From assembly GCF_000430645.1 (NCBI RefSeq), contig NZ_AUMK01000015.1:84460-148459 (forward strand): a DNA stretch of 64,000 nt. Reading direction: 5' to 3'. A program made the translations under genes and the position numbers. Under the pieces are notes generated by a model, which was not told the origin of the DNA, did no database searches, and saw only the letters and a list, made by a program, of their open reading frames with translations. Source of the stretch: Aquimarina latercula DSM 2041. GTDB lineage: Bacteria; Bacteroidota; Bacteroidia; Flavobacteriales; Flavobacteriaceae. This document shows positions 1-9,276 of the stretch, one piece after another. Within the stretch, counting starts at the first letter, position 1. Each line of letters opens with the position of its first letter.

Positions 1-161
1 TAGCAAGTCATTATAAGAATGTAACTTATATAAACTTAAGAGAAGATATTAGGATAGAAGATACAGATTTTTATGACCCTGATCATCTTAATCATAAAGG
101 GGCAAAAAAATATACTAAAATCATAAATCAAATTATATCTGATCCAAAAAATGAGGGTTAA
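1..161 (+). CDS. C-terminal end of an SGNH-hydrolase-like protein (5' truncated by window)
   Basis: An open frame enters at base 3 and stops with TAA at 159-161, giving the last 52 residues of a protein whose start lies outside the window. The segment FYDPDHLNHKGAKKYT resembles the last conserved block of SGNH/GDSL hydrolases, where Asp and His (D..HLN..GA) complete the catalytic triad. Many Bacteroidota proteins of this kind sit beside MBOAT acyltransferases in polysaccharide O-acetylation loci, but the upstream neighbours cannot be seen. The family call is inferred from this block only. Confidence 0.6.
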   Translation, partial: ASHYKNVTYINLREDIRIEDTDFYDPDHLNHKGAKKYTKIINQIISDPKNEG

Positions 162-341
162 TGTAATTATCTCCAAAATATTTCGTTATTAGTATGAAGA
201 TTAGGGTATCTTTAACACAAAATTTATTCGCGGGAAACGATATTTACTTTAAGAAAAATTGGTCAAGGTCAATCCTTGAGATTTCTATTAAACTGGAACT
301 TTGGTATTATCCAGAGTCTAAACTTTGAAAGAAATATTTAC

Positions 342-3300
342 ATGAACAAATACATCACTTTGATGCTTTTTGTAGCGGTCCTATCTTCGAAGATTTCTGC
401 ACAACAATCAGCAATTTACACAAATGAACTAGTACTGTACAATCAGGCATTAGAACTTTATAACAATAAGCAATTTCTAGCTGCTCAAAATCTTTTTGAT
501 AAAGTAAGAGATGCGGTAGACGATGAAAATATCGATGCAGAATGTACTTATTATATAGCAAATTGTGCTGTATGGCTAAATCAAAAAGGTGCGGACGATT
601 TGATGGAAGAATTTGTGGTACAGTATCCGACAAGTATAAAACGTAATGCAGCATATCTGGATGTAGCAAATTATTATTTTGATAATGGTAAGTATGCATA
701 TGCTCGTAAATGGTATGACAAAGTAGATGAGGGGAATATGAGTCGTTCCGAAAAAGAAAAGTTCAACTTTAATAACGGATATGCATATTTTAAAATTCAA
801 CGATTTAATGAAGCTAAAAAATTCTTAACTAAAGTAGAAGAAACGGATAAATATGGAGCGCAGGCCAAGTACTATCTTGGTTTCATCGCATATGAAGGAG
901 ATAATTATCAGGAAGCCGATAAATTGTTTGATGAGGTTAAAGATCTCGATAAATACAATAAGAATTTATCCTATTTCCAGAGTGATATGAATTTTAAATC
1001 TGGAAATTTTCAGGATGCAATTAATGATGGGTTAGGTCAACTTTCTAGATCTAAACCTTCGGAAAAGTCGGAATTGAATAAAATCATTGGAGAAAGTTAT
1101 TTTAATTTAGGACAATATGATAAAGCAATTCCACATCTAAAGGCATATAGAGGTAGAAAAGGGAAATGGAATAATACGGATTATTATCAATTAGGGTATG
1201 CGTATTATAAAGGTGGAGATTATACTAATGCTATTTCAGAGTTTAATAAAATAGTAGATGGGCGTAATGAAACTGCACAGAATGCATATTATCATTTAGC
1301 AGAATCTTATTTAAAAACAGATCAGAAACAACAAGCATTAAACGCATTTAAGAATGCTTCAGAAATGGATTTTGAAGCTAAGATAAAAGAAGATGCTTTA
1401 TATAACTACGCTAAGCTAAGTTATGAGATTGGTAATTCATATGAGAGTACTCCAAAAGTATTATTGTCTTATGCAGAAGCATATCCTAATTCTGAGTTTA
1501 AAGAAGAAATTCAGGAATTGTTAATTAGTTCCTACATTACTTCTAAGAATTATAAGGAAGCCATGGATTTGCTAGAGGGAAGTCGCGATTTTGGTGATAA
1601 AGTAGTATATCAAAAAGTAGCATATTTTCGTGGAATAGAGTTGTATAATGAAGCGAACTATGCGGAGGCGAAATTGTATTTTGATAAATCGTTGGCACAA
1701 CAAACAGATCCGAAATTTACAGCAAAAGCAATTTATTGGAAATCAGAATGTGATTATTTGCAAAATAGTTTTGAAGAAGCACTTATAGGATTTAAACAAT
1801 TTAAAGGAAAAGACGGAGCTGCTGGAACAATTGAATATGAAGGAATAGATTATAATATTGGTTATACTTATTTTAAACTAAAACAATACCCACAGGCTGC
1901 AGAGTTTTTTGATACCTATTCTAAAAAAAGGGGTATAGATGAAACACAATTAACTGATACTTATTTAAGGTTAGGAGATAGTCATTTTATTTCCCGAAAA
2001 TATTGGCCAGCAATGGAAGCTTATAATAAGGCAATTAAAAATGGTGGTGCTGATTCTGATTATGCACATTATCAGAAAGCAATAAGTTATGGTTTTGTAA
2101 AAAAGAATGATAAGAAGATTAGTGATCTAGAGCTTTTTATTAAAAAATATACACGATCCACATATCGCGATGATGCAATGTTTGCTTTAGGAAATACATA
2201 TGTGGCAGAGAATAATACACAGAGAGGTATCGAAGCATACGATCGATTAATCAGAGAAGTTCCGAGAAGTTCTTACGTGCCAAAGGCTTTGTTAAAACAA
2301 GGATTGATTTATTATAATGGAGATCAGGGAAATAGGGCTCTCACAAAGTTTAAGAGTGTAGTTGCTGATTATCCTGGAACAGAGGAAGCAATCCAAGCCG
2401 TTAATACCGCAAGATTGATTCATGTAGATTTAGGTAGAACGGATGAGTATTCGAGTTGGGTAAAAGGATTGAGTTTTGTGGATGTTACAGATGCAGATCT
2501 AGATAATACCTCATATGAGGCAGCAGAAAAACAGTTTTTGGAAAATAATGATAATGCTGCAATTACCGGTTTTCAAAAATATTTAAGCGAGTTTCCTAAT
2601 GGATTACATGCATTAAAAAGTCACTTTTATATAGCACAATTGTTTTATAAAAAAGGAGATAAACAAGCAACCATCCCGCATTATAAATATGTATTAGAAA
2701 AAGATAGAACGGAGTTTACGGAGCAAGCATTGGCTAGACTTTCTCAGATCTATTTAGAGAATCGTAATTATAATGAAGCAATTCCTGTATTGGAACGATT
2801 AGAAAAATCAGCCGATTTTCCTCAGAACATTATATTTGCGCAATCTAATTTGATGAAATCGCATTATCAACTAGTACATTATCAAGAAACAATTGCATAC
2901 GCAGAAAAAGTATTGAGTAATCCAAAAATCCAGAATGATGTAAAAAGTGATGCTCAGATTTTTATTGCTCGTGCTGCTTTACAAACCGCAGATGATACTC
3001 GAGCAAAAAGAGCATATGCCGAAGTTAGAAAAATTGCCACAGGTGAGTTAGCCGCAGAAGCTTTATATTATGAAGCGTATTTTAAAAATAAAGAAGGGAA
3101 CTATAAAGAGTCAAACGAAACTGTACAAAAATTAGCAAAAGATTTTTCAGGATATAAATTATATGGTGCTAAAGGTTTAGTGTTAATGGCTAAAAACTTT
3201 TACGGACTAGAAGATGCATATCAAGCAACTTATATTTTAGAAAGTGTTATTAAAAACTTTACTGATTATCAAGATGTAATTGACGAAGCACGATCCGAAC

Positions 3301-3359
3301 TCAAAAAAATCAAAGCTGAAGAGGCAAAAACAAATTCATCCATCCAAACCGAACAATAA
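342..3359 (+). CDS. Large periplasmic tetratricopeptide-repeat protein
   Basis: This is a 1005-residue protein with a signal peptide (MNKYITLMLFVAVLSSKISA, then QQS). The start at 342 is chosen because it places the signal peptide at the N-terminus; an in-frame ATG at 276 would add 22 unlikely residues. Almost the whole mature chain is TPR-like helical repeats with A..Y...GNY.EA patterns (for example ALELYNNKQFLAAQNLFDKV, AYYKGGDYTNAISEFNKIV). The tail is lysine/glutamate-rich. Such proteins usually scaffold envelope complexes. The beta-barrel gene starts only 27 bases downstream, so the two are probably co-transcribed and may act together. No enzymatic motif is visible. Confidence 0.9.
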   Translation: MNKYITLMLFVAVLSSKISAQQSAIYTNELVLYNQALELYNNKQFLAAQNLFDKVRDAVDDENIDAECTYYIANCAVWLNQKGADDLMEEFVVQYPTSIKRNAAYLDVANYYFDNGKYAYARKWYDKVDEGNMSRSEKEKFNFNNGYAYFKIQRFNEAKKFLTKVEETDKYGAQAKYYLGFIAYEGDNYQEADKLFDEVKDLDKYNKNLSYFQSDMNFKSGNFQDAINDGLGQLSRSKPSEKSELNKIIGESYFNLGQYDKAIPHLKAYRGRKGKWNNTDYYQLGYAYYKGGDYTNAISEFNKIVDGRNETAQNAYYHLAESYLKTDQKQQALNAFKNASEMDFEAKIKEDALYNYAKLSYEIGNSYESTPKVLLSYAEAYPNSEFKEEIQELLISSYITSKNYKEAMDLLEGSRDFGDKVVYQKVAYFRGIELYNEANYAEAKLYFDKSLAQQTDPKFTAKAIYWKSECDYLQNSFEEALIGFKQFKGKDGAAGTIEYEGIDYNIGYTYFKLKQYPQAAEFFDTYSKKRGIDETQLTDTYLRLGDSHFISRKYWPAMEAYNKAIKNGGADSDYAHYQKAISYGFVKKNDKKISDLELFIKKYTRSTYRDDAMFALGNTYVAENNTQRGIEAYDRLIREVPRSSYVPKALLKQGLIYYNGDQGNRALTKFKSVVADYPGTEEAIQAVNTARLIHVDLGRTDEYSSWVKGLSFVDVTDADLDNTSYEAAEKQFLENNDNAAITGFQKYLSEFPNGLHALKSHFYIAQLFYKKGDKQATIPHYKYVLEKDRTEFTEQALARLSQIYLENRNYNEAIPVLERLEKSADFPQNIIFAQSNLMKSHYQLVHYQETIAYAEKVLSNPKIQNDVKSDAQIFIARAALQTADDTRAKRAYAEVRKIATGELAAEALYYEAYFKNKEGNYKESNETVQKLAKDFSGYKLYGAKGLVLMAKNFYGLEDAYQATYILESVIKNFTDYQDVIDEARSELKKIKAEEAKTNSSIQTEQ

Positions 3360-3386
3360 TAATCAGTTATAAACTCTTAGCAATTT

Positions 3387-5135
3387 ATGTCGAGATATAT
3401 CAAGAAATTAATTTCCTTTACTTGTGTTTTTGCGTTTAGTGTTACCGCAATAGTGGCCCAAGAAAAAGAAGAAGAGGAAACCATAGAAACAGAACGTGTA
3501 GTTATTGTTAAAACATATACACCTACGATTAGTGATGCATTTAAAATAAAGTCTACACCGATTCTTAATGATTCTGTTACCCAAAAGAAAAAACAGCTGC
3601 GATATAGTATTTTTTCAGTTCCGGTAGCGTCAACATTTACTCCTGCAAAAGGAAGAGCGGCTAGTATTGATAAACCAAAGAAAATACCATTGTATGATAA
3701 TTATGCTACTTTAGGTTTTGGTAATTTTACATCTGTATTAGCGGAGTTTTATAGCAATTTTCAGATAAATCGTACAGATAATATGGGATTGTACTTACAT
3801 CATAATTCTTCTCAGGGAGGAATAGAAGATGTAGCGCTAGACGATAAATTTTATAATACGTTTTTGGATCTTAATTATACTTCACGAACCAAGGACTTTA
3901 CATATGGAATAGAAGTAGGAGCAGAGCATCAATTGTATAATTGGTATGGTTTACCCGAAACTCCTGCATTAACAGAGGCACAAATTGATGCAATTGACCC
4001 TCAACAAAATTATTTTGGGGCCAAGTTGGGGGGCAAATTGCAGTTTGATGACTTATATTTTAAAAGAGCTTCGTTAAATTATAGATATTTTGGGGATGCA
4101 TTAAGCTCTACAGAACATCATGCAGTTTTTACACCTACATTTGAGTTCGAAATTGTAGATGAATTAATTACTACGGATTTCATCGTTGATTATTTGGGTG
4201 GAAGTTTTGATCGACCATTAGATCAGGTATTACAAACTCCAAATGATTTTAGTATTCTTAATCTAGGAATACAACCAAGTCTTGTAGTGCTAAGAGATAA
4301 TTTAACTTTAAATTTGGGTGCTTCAGTTTTTTATAGTATTGATAGCCAGAATAATGATAATGACTTTTTTATCTATCCTAAAGTTACAGCATCTTATCGA
4401 TTATTAGATGAAGCAGTAATTGCTTATGGAGGATTAGAAGGAGGATTAAAACAAAACACATATAGAGATGCGGTACAGGCAAATCCATATGTTTCTCCAA
4501 CATTGGTGTTGACTCCTACTCATAATCAATTTGATGCATACGTAGGGTTAAAAGGAAAAATCTCTGATATAATAAGCTATAATTTTAGAGGAGGATATAC
4601 ATCAGAAAACGATAAGGCTTTGTTTGTAAATAATAGACCAGAAATATTACAATTAGAAGGGTATGATTTTGGTAATTCATTTGCATATCGATATGATGAT
4701 ATTCTAACACTGAATGGATATGGAGAGTTAAATTTTAATATCAATAAGAAATTTAAATTGGGAGTTTCTGGAGAATACTTCAGCTATAATACCGAAGATG
4801 AACAAGAAGCTTGGAATCTACCAGAGTTAAAAGCATCTGTGCTATTAGATTATCAGATTACTGATCAATGGTTCGCTGGAGCACAACTTTTTTATGTCGG
4901 TGAGCGAAAGGATATCAATACTGCCGTTGCTTTTACTCCGCCAACACCGGAAGCTACCATAACATTAGATAGCTATTTTGATGCTAATGTGAACCTTGGA
5001 TATCGATTTAATGACAAACTCTCTGTTTTTATAAAAGGTAATAATCTTGCGGGTCAAAACTATGAACGTTGGGTGAACTTTCCTGTACAAGGAGTACAGG
5101 TGTTAGGTGGAGTAACGTATAAGTTTAATTATTAA
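3387..5135 (+). CDS. Outer-membrane beta-barrel protein, TonB-receptor-like
   Basis: This 582-residue protein has a signal peptide of about 25 residues ending VAQ, followed by an acidic stretch and the segment VVIVKTYTPTISDAFK. The rest shows alternating hydrophobic/polar strands with aromatic girdles (for example LYLHHNSSQG, FYVGERKDINTA). The chain ends in ..GVTYKFNY, an aromatic C-terminus typical of barrels inserted by BAM. Length and strand pattern resemble the barrel part of TonB-dependent receptors, but no plug domain or carboxypeptidase-like N-domain is present. It may therefore be a passive porin-like partner of the upstream TPR protein. The substrate is unknown. Confidence 0.8.
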   Translation: MSRYIKKLISFTCVFAFSVTAIVAQEKEEEETIETERVVIVKTYTPTISDAFKIKSTPILNDSVTQKKKQLRYSIFSVPVASTFTPAKGRAASIDKPKKIPLYDNYATLGFGNFTSVLAEFYSNFQINRTDNMGLYLHHNSSQGGIEDVALDDKFYNTFLDLNYTSRTKDFTYGIEVGAEHQLYNWYGLPETPALTEAQIDAIDPQQNYFGAKLGGKLQFDDLYFKRASLNYRYFGDALSSTEHHAVFTPTFEFEIVDELITTDFIVDYLGGSFDRPLDQVLQTPNDFSILNLGIQPSLVVLRDNLTLNLGASVFYSIDSQNNDNDFFIYPKVTASYRLLDEAVIAYGGLEGGLKQNTYRDAVQANPYVSPTLVLTPTHNQFDAYVGLKGKISDIISYNFRGGYTSENDKALFVNNRPEILQLEGYDFGNSFAYRYDDILTLNGYGELNFNINKKFKLGVSGEYFSYNTEDEQEAWNLPELKASVLLDYQITDQWFAGAQLFYVGERKDINTAVAFTPPTPEATITLDSYFDANVNLGYRFNDKLSVFIKGNNLAGQNYERWVNFPVQGVQVLGGVTYKFNY

Positions 5136-5229
5136 TCTAACTTTTGTTTAGGTTTATTAAAAATATAATCCATTAGTAATTCCAAAATAAAAAGCTTATT
5201 TTCTGCTAGTAATTGGAAATGAATTGAAT

Positions 5230-6042
5230 ATGAGGAGCGCTGTATTTTGGATCGTAAGTTTATTATGGATAACTACTTTTAGTCAAGATAATTTTAAAGT
5301 CTATTACGAAGAAACAGATAATGGATATACAATTTATGCAGATAATTGGGAGTTTTGCCCAGTTTCGGTAGAGATAGATTTTAGGATAGAGAATCTTACT
5401 TCAAATATTGGGGATATCAAGATCATAGAAGTCCCTGAACAAACAACCAAATTTTATATTGCTGATTTAACAGTGGTAGATAGAAAAAAAGCCATTCGTT
5501 TAGGGTTTAGTGTTCGCTATAATCATGGAAATCATTTACAAGAATCTTATGATACTGATTATCCATATCACTTACCATTTAAAAAAGGTACGGAACATAT
5601 GGTAACTCAAGGTTATAATGGCAAGATATCTCATCATAATGAATATGCATTAGATTTTAGAATGCCTGTAGGGACACCCATTTATGCGTCTAGAGAAGGG
5701 AAAGTGGTTTTAGTAGAACAAGGGAATAATAAAACGTGTACAGGTGCCGATTGTGCTAAGTTTAATAATTATATACTAGTGTATCACTCTGATGGTACTT
5801 TTGCAGAATATACGCATATCAAAAAAAATGGATCCAAAGTGACTCCAGGTGAAGTCATCAAAAAAGGACAGCATATTGGATATAGCGGTAATGTAGGATG
5901 GTCTACAGGACCACATCTTCACTTTATAGTATTTCTACAGCGATTTAATGATAGAGAAACACTTCCAACAAAATTTCTTGTTGGTAATGGGAAGCAATTC
6001 TTAGAATTAGAAGAAAGGAAGAGGTATATTAAATCTTATTAG
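5230..6042 (+). CDS. Secreted M23 family metallopeptidase (LytM/peptidoglycan DD-endopeptidase type)
   Basis: The protein has 270 residues. The ATG at 5230 gives a clean signal peptide (MRSAVFWIVSLLWITTFSQ); an upstream TTG at 5224 is possible. The C-terminal half has the M23 metal site: H-x5-D in HNEYALDFRMPVGTP, a strand with AEYTHI, and the HxH motif in GWSTGPHLHF. The family hydrolyses peptide cross-links in peptidoglycan in a zinc-dependent manner. The N-terminal 90 residues look like a beta-sandwich domain of unknown role. All canonical ligands are present, so it is probably active in the periplasm. Confidence 0.9.
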   Translation: MRSAVFWIVSLLWITTFSQDNFKVYYEETDNGYTIYADNWEFCPVSVEIDFRIENLTSNIGDIKIIEVPEQTTKFYIADLTVVDRKKAIRLGFSVRYNHGNHLQESYDTDYPYHLPFKKGTEHMVTQGYNGKISHHNEYALDFRMPVGTPIYASREGKVVLVEQGNNKTCTGADCAKFNNYILVYHSDGTFAEYTHIKKNGSKVTPGEVIKKGQHIGYSGNVGWSTGPHLHFIVFLQRFNDRETLPTKFLVGNGKQFLELEERKRYIKSY

Positions 6043-6151
6043 TTTTAAAATTGATTTAACTTGGAATAAAGATAAAGAAGAGTATACATTTTAATACCTG
6101 TGTAGAAAGTTAAAATATCTTAGTTTTGACTTTATAACTGGAAAAGCTAAA

Positions 6152-6847
6152 ATGAATAAGATATTACTATTAATAGTTACAATTTTTTCAATACAATTAA
6201 TTTCTGCTCAGCGTACGTATACTTTTGACAAATTGTTTGAGTTTAGTTATCAAGAGTCTCTCGATTTACCAAAAGTAAAGGAATTGGTTTTAACAAATTC
6301 TAAAAATAATGACTACTTTCTTTTGGTTCGAGACGATGGGAAAAACAATTTGAAACTATATTTTCTTGAACGTAATAATTTACAATCTACTTTTTATTTA
6401 GACAAGAAAGCCTTTTTAGAAGCTAATAGGATAAATCTGGATTGTGATTTGGTTGAAAAGGTTAAAATAAAAAAAAGAGATCTTAAGTATTCTAGAAAAT
6501 TTATTTTCGAAAATTTGAAAGATACTATTATCAATGATACGGTATTTAATCATATACTATTCAAAAGAAAAAGCAAGAAACATACACCTCCTAAACAAAG
6601 AAAAGAGTATGATGTTCACTTTATTACATATCAGAATGAGAGTCAAGAATATCCATTTCTTGGAACTAATTATGTGTACCTAACTTGGAGACAAATGATC
6701 AATAGAGATAATTTTGATTTAGGTGTTATAAAAGAACAATATGCGATAAAGAGGAATGGGAAGGAATACATCTATAAATTAATTAATGTTTTGGATATTA
6801 AAAATAAATACATTTCAGTGCCAGAAGCTTGTGATTATTCTAATTGA
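6152..6847 (+). CDS. Hypothetical secreted protein
   Basis: The protein has 231 residues with a signal peptide (MNKILLLIVTIFSIQLISAQ). The mature part is lysine-rich and contains no family motif I recognise. The central segment has predicted strands and a basic run (FKRKSKKHTPPKQRKEYD). A single cysteine near the end (EACDYSN) is unremarkable. It stands alone, 109 bases after the M23 gene. Real coding status is supported by the signal peptide, the length and the lack of competing frames. Confidence 0.75.
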   Translation: MNKILLLIVTIFSIQLISAQRTYTFDKLFEFSYQESLDLPKVKELVLTNSKNNDYFLLVRDDGKNNLKLYFLERNNLQSTFYLDKKAFLEANRINLDCDLVEKVKIKKRDLKYSRKFIFENLKDTIINDTVFNHILFKRKSKKHTPPKQRKEYDVHFITYQNESQEYPFLGTNYVYLTWRQMINRDNFDLGVIKEQYAIKRNGKEYIYKLINVLDIKNKYISVPEACDYSN

Positions 6848-6932
6848 GATATAGTGCTGATTTATAGATGTTGTGTGTGAACTATTTAGATTTAATTTGA
6901 TAAATTTATAGTGAACACAAAACATTTTGATT

Positions 6933-7472
6933 ATGAAGTATTTAAAATATTTATTATATCTAATTATTGTATTAACGTTAGTGTTTTTTGGAATTGGTTT
7001 TTTTACGCCATCTGTATCTTATGAAAACGAGATAACAGTTAATAAACCGGCGAGTGAATCCTGGGAAGTGATGTCTGATGTCGCTAATTTACCTAAGTGG
7101 ATTAAGGGATTTAAAAGAACAGAATTAGTTAGTGGTACTCCTAATACGGTTGGAGCAGTTTCTAATGTATATGTAGATAATAGTGGAGAAGAAATGATTA
7201 TGGAAGAGACTATAACCGCCATGAAACTTCATGAACATATGGCAATGACTTTTACGATGGATTTTATGGATATAGATTACGAAATGTTTTTTAAAGAAGC
7301 AGGTGGAAAGACAATAATTACTTCTAAATCCAACATTAAGGGGAATAGTATGTGGGCAAAATCATTACTTTCTTTTATGCCAAGTTCTATGAAAACGCAA
7401 GAAGACGAAAATTTAGAAAATCTAAAAAAATTAATAGAAGAAAATTCTAAGAACTATTTTTCTGAAAAATAA
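6933..7472 (+). CDS. SRPBCC family protein with N-terminal membrane anchor
   Basis: The protein has 179 residues; the ATG at 6933 is preferred over TTG at 6927. A single transmembrane helix (residues 4-24, YLKYLLYLIIVLTLVFFGIGF) is followed by a START/Bet v1-like SRPBCC domain. The N-terminal signature is VNKPASESWEVMSDVANLPKWIKGF, in which the W/P/W pattern marks the first helix pair. SRPBCC domains bind hydrophobic ligands in a deep cavity; the ligand here is unknown. A second SRPBCC-like gene follows 175 bases later, suggesting local duplication or a shared process. Confidence 0.85.
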   Translation: MKYLKYLLYLIIVLTLVFFGIGFFTPSVSYENEITVNKPASESWEVMSDVANLPKWIKGFKRTELVSGTPNTVGAVSNVYVDNSGEEMIMEETITAMKLHEHMAMTFTMDFMDIDYEMFFKEAGGKTIITSKSNIKGNSMWAKSLLSFMPSSMKTQEDENLENLKKLIEENSKNYFSEK

Positions 7473-7647
7473 TAGATACCTCAGCTTAAAGAAGATTATG
7501 AATTATCTTGATTTAGTTTAAAAATACAGTCATTCTTACTATAGTTTTTTACCTGTAGAAAAAAAACGTAAAAAATTTTCACAGTGCGCATTCTTGATTG
7601 TCTAATATAATGTAGCCAAAATAAATTGGTTATTAAAAAATATAAGA

Positions 7648-8058
7648 ATGATGGTAATAAAGAATCATGATGTTCAGAGCATTAATTTAACAACATCAAC
7701 AGAAAAGGCGTTTGATTATATAGCAAACCCTTTTAATCTTTCTAAATGGACTGGCGCATTTAAAGAAGCTGATCAAGAATCAGCATTATTAGTAACCCCT
7801 AATGGTGAACTTAAAATTGGTTTAGAAACAAAGACAAATAAAGAGTTGGGGACTATTGATTGGTATATGACAATGCCTGACAATAGTATAGGAGTTGCGT
7901 ATTCCAGAGTGACAGCTGGACCAGACAATAATGCAATTTACTCTTTCGTATTAATTGCTCCTCCAGTCCCATTAGAGGAAGTGGAAGGTACATTAAGTGC
8001 ACAAATTGGTCAGTTAAAAGAAGAACTACTATTGTTACAGACAATTTTAGCGAATTAA
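7648..8058 (+). CDS. SRPBCC-like (polyketide cyclase/START fold) cytoplasmic protein
   Basis: The protein has 136 residues and no signal peptide. The start is either ATG of the ATGATG at 7648. The N-terminal segment INLTTSTEKAFDYIANPFNLSKWTGAF has the same helix-pair pattern as SRPBCC proteins. The rest has strands (IDWYMTMPDN, AIYSFVLIAPP) and a C-terminal helix (LSAQIGQLKEELLLLQTIL), matching the fold order. A strong hairpin terminator follows immediately. Its placement just before the sigma-factor gene could be coincidental because the terminator separates them. Confidence 0.7.
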   Translation: MMVIKNHDVQSINLTTSTEKAFDYIANPFNLSKWTGAFKEADQESALLVTPNGELKIGLETKTNKELGTIDWYMTMPDNSIGVAYSRVTAGPDNNAIYSFVLIAPPVPLEEVEGTLSAQIGQLKEELLLLQTILAN

Positions 8059-8070
8059 AGAAAAACAAAA

Positions 8071-8098
8071 AAAGGCTAAGGTAAGCCTTAGCCTTTTT
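8071..8098 (+). terminator. Intrinsic terminator after the SRPBCC gene
   Basis: An 8-bp perfect stem (GGCTAAGG at 8074-8081, CCTTAGCC at 8086-8093) with a 4-base loop is preceded by an A-run and followed by TTTTT. It sits between the SRPBCC stop codon and the sigma-factor start, so it ends the upstream transcript and may read both ways. Confidence 0.85.
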
Positions 8099-8108
8099 AC
8101 TATATATT

Positions 8109-8906
8109 ATGGAAGAACAACTTATAAAATCTTGCTTAGAAGGTGATAAAAAGAGTCTTGAAAAACTTATTAAGTCCATTGATCAATTAGTGTATAATCT
8201 ATCAATACGGTTTTTATGGAATAAGGCTGATGCTGAAGATGCTACTCAGGAAATTTTATTAAAAGTAATTACTAATTTGAGTAAATATCAAGGGAAAAGT
8301 AAGTTTAATACTTGGGTTTATAGAATTGCAACAAACTATTTAATTAATCAAAAGAAAACTTCGTTCGAAAAAAGACCTATCTCATTTAGTCAGTTCTCAG
8401 AAGAATTAAACTCGATTAATGACCCTGTGAGTTATGACTTGCCTGATAGTGGTTTGTTAGAAAAGGAGATGAAAACAGGGTGCACTTTAGCAATGCTTCA
8501 ATGTTTATCCAGAGAATTGAGAATAGTTTTTATACTAGGCAGTATTCTTAAAATAAAAAGTAATGTTGCCTGTGAGATAATCGAAATTTCTCCCGAAAAT
8601 TTTAGGAAACGACTCCAAAAATCTAGGAAACTAATTGGTAGTTTTTTAAATTCTAATTGTGGTGTTTATAACACTGCTAATAAATGTAGGTGTAATAAAA
8701 GAATTCATATAGCTATTGCTTCTAAAAGAATTGTAAAAGGAGATCTTAATTTTGTGGATAATATAGATGTGTACAATGAAGAAATGGAAGAATTAAATTC
8801 AATGACAGGAATTTATAGCAATCATGGGGATTTCATTAATAAATCTGATTTTTATAAAGAATTGAACCAATTAATAGCGTCCAAAAGAATTTTTAATGAG
8901 ATCTAA
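8109..8906 (+). CDS. ECF-like sigma-70 family RNA polymerase sigma factor with cysteine-rich C-terminal tail
   Basis: The protein has 265 residues. Region 2 spans about residues 20-90 (DAEDATQEILLKVI, then GKSKFNTWVYRIATNYLIN), matching the core-binding and -10 recognition helices of ECF sigmas. Region 4 follows at about 130-180 (CLSRELRIVFILGSIL, then SPENFRKRLQKSRKLI). About 85 extra residues lie beyond region 4, beginning CGVYNTANKCRCNKRI. This tail resembles the CG-x-x-NP-x-x-CRC tail of a sigma-factor subgroup and may bind metal or sense thiol state (inference). No anti-sigma gene is adjacent, so the tail may itself be the sensor. Confidence 0.88.
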   Translation: MEEQLIKSCLEGDKKSLEKLIKSIDQLVYNLSIRFLWNKADAEDATQEILLKVITNLSKYQGKSKFNTWVYRIATNYLINQKKTSFEKRPISFSQFSEELNSINDPVSYDLPDSGLLEKEMKTGCTLAMLQCLSRELRIVFILGSILKIKSNVACEIIEISPENFRKRLQKSRKLIGSFLNSNCGVYNTANKCRCNKRIHIAIASKRIVKGDLNFVDNIDVYNEEMEELNSMTGIYSNHGDFINKSDFYKELNQLIASKRIFNEI

Positions 8907-8995
8907 CTCGCAAATTTCTGTTGAAACTTTTTAGGAGTAAGTCCGTGATGTGATTTAAACCTTATTAATTCTTTGTTTGAAAAGCTACGCTCAAT
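8903..8995 (-). pseudogene. Remnant of an AraC-family regulator C-terminus
   Basis: Read on the minus strand from 8995 to the stop at 8903-8905, the DNA encodes about 30 residues including SFSNKELIRFKSHHGLTP followed by KKFQQKFAS. This matches the end of the second helix-turn-helix of AraC/XylS regulators (F..FK..HG.TP..FR). A stop codon interrupts the frame just upstream and no further AraC sequence is seen, so this is a decayed fragment. It overlaps the end of the sigma-factor gene by a few bases. Confidence 0.6.
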
Positions 8996-9276
8996 TTACT
9001 CAAAATGAAAAGAAAGAGCTCGTAATTGGAATAGAGGATGTTTATATTGTGAAATACTACAAGAGCTAATAGAGTTTTTTTATAAGCATTATAAAAATAA
9101 GATTGTATTTACTAGGTCTGTTGCTATTATTTAGAGAAGTATTTCTAATTTGATGTTTTAGAATACTATATAAGAATACAGGTACGCAGCATTGAGTTAT
9201 GCGTTGACTCGAAAATTTATTATATTTAAGCTTACTATGTTAAAACACAAATCATTAACTAATACTACACTAAGCC
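8996..9276. other. Gene-poor stretch with decayed coding sequence
   Basis: No complete gene is seen between the AraC remnant and the next start at 9277. A short plus-strand frame gives about 30 residues (SYAQFTQNEKKELVIGIEDV and a few more, about 8983-9069) before a stop. It may be another gene fragment. With the adjoining AraC fragment, this looks like the scar of an old deletion or rearrangement. Confidence 0.4.

Noticed and set aside
355..800. Minus-strand frames inside the TPR gene
   Set aside because: They are antisense shadows with no signal or motif.
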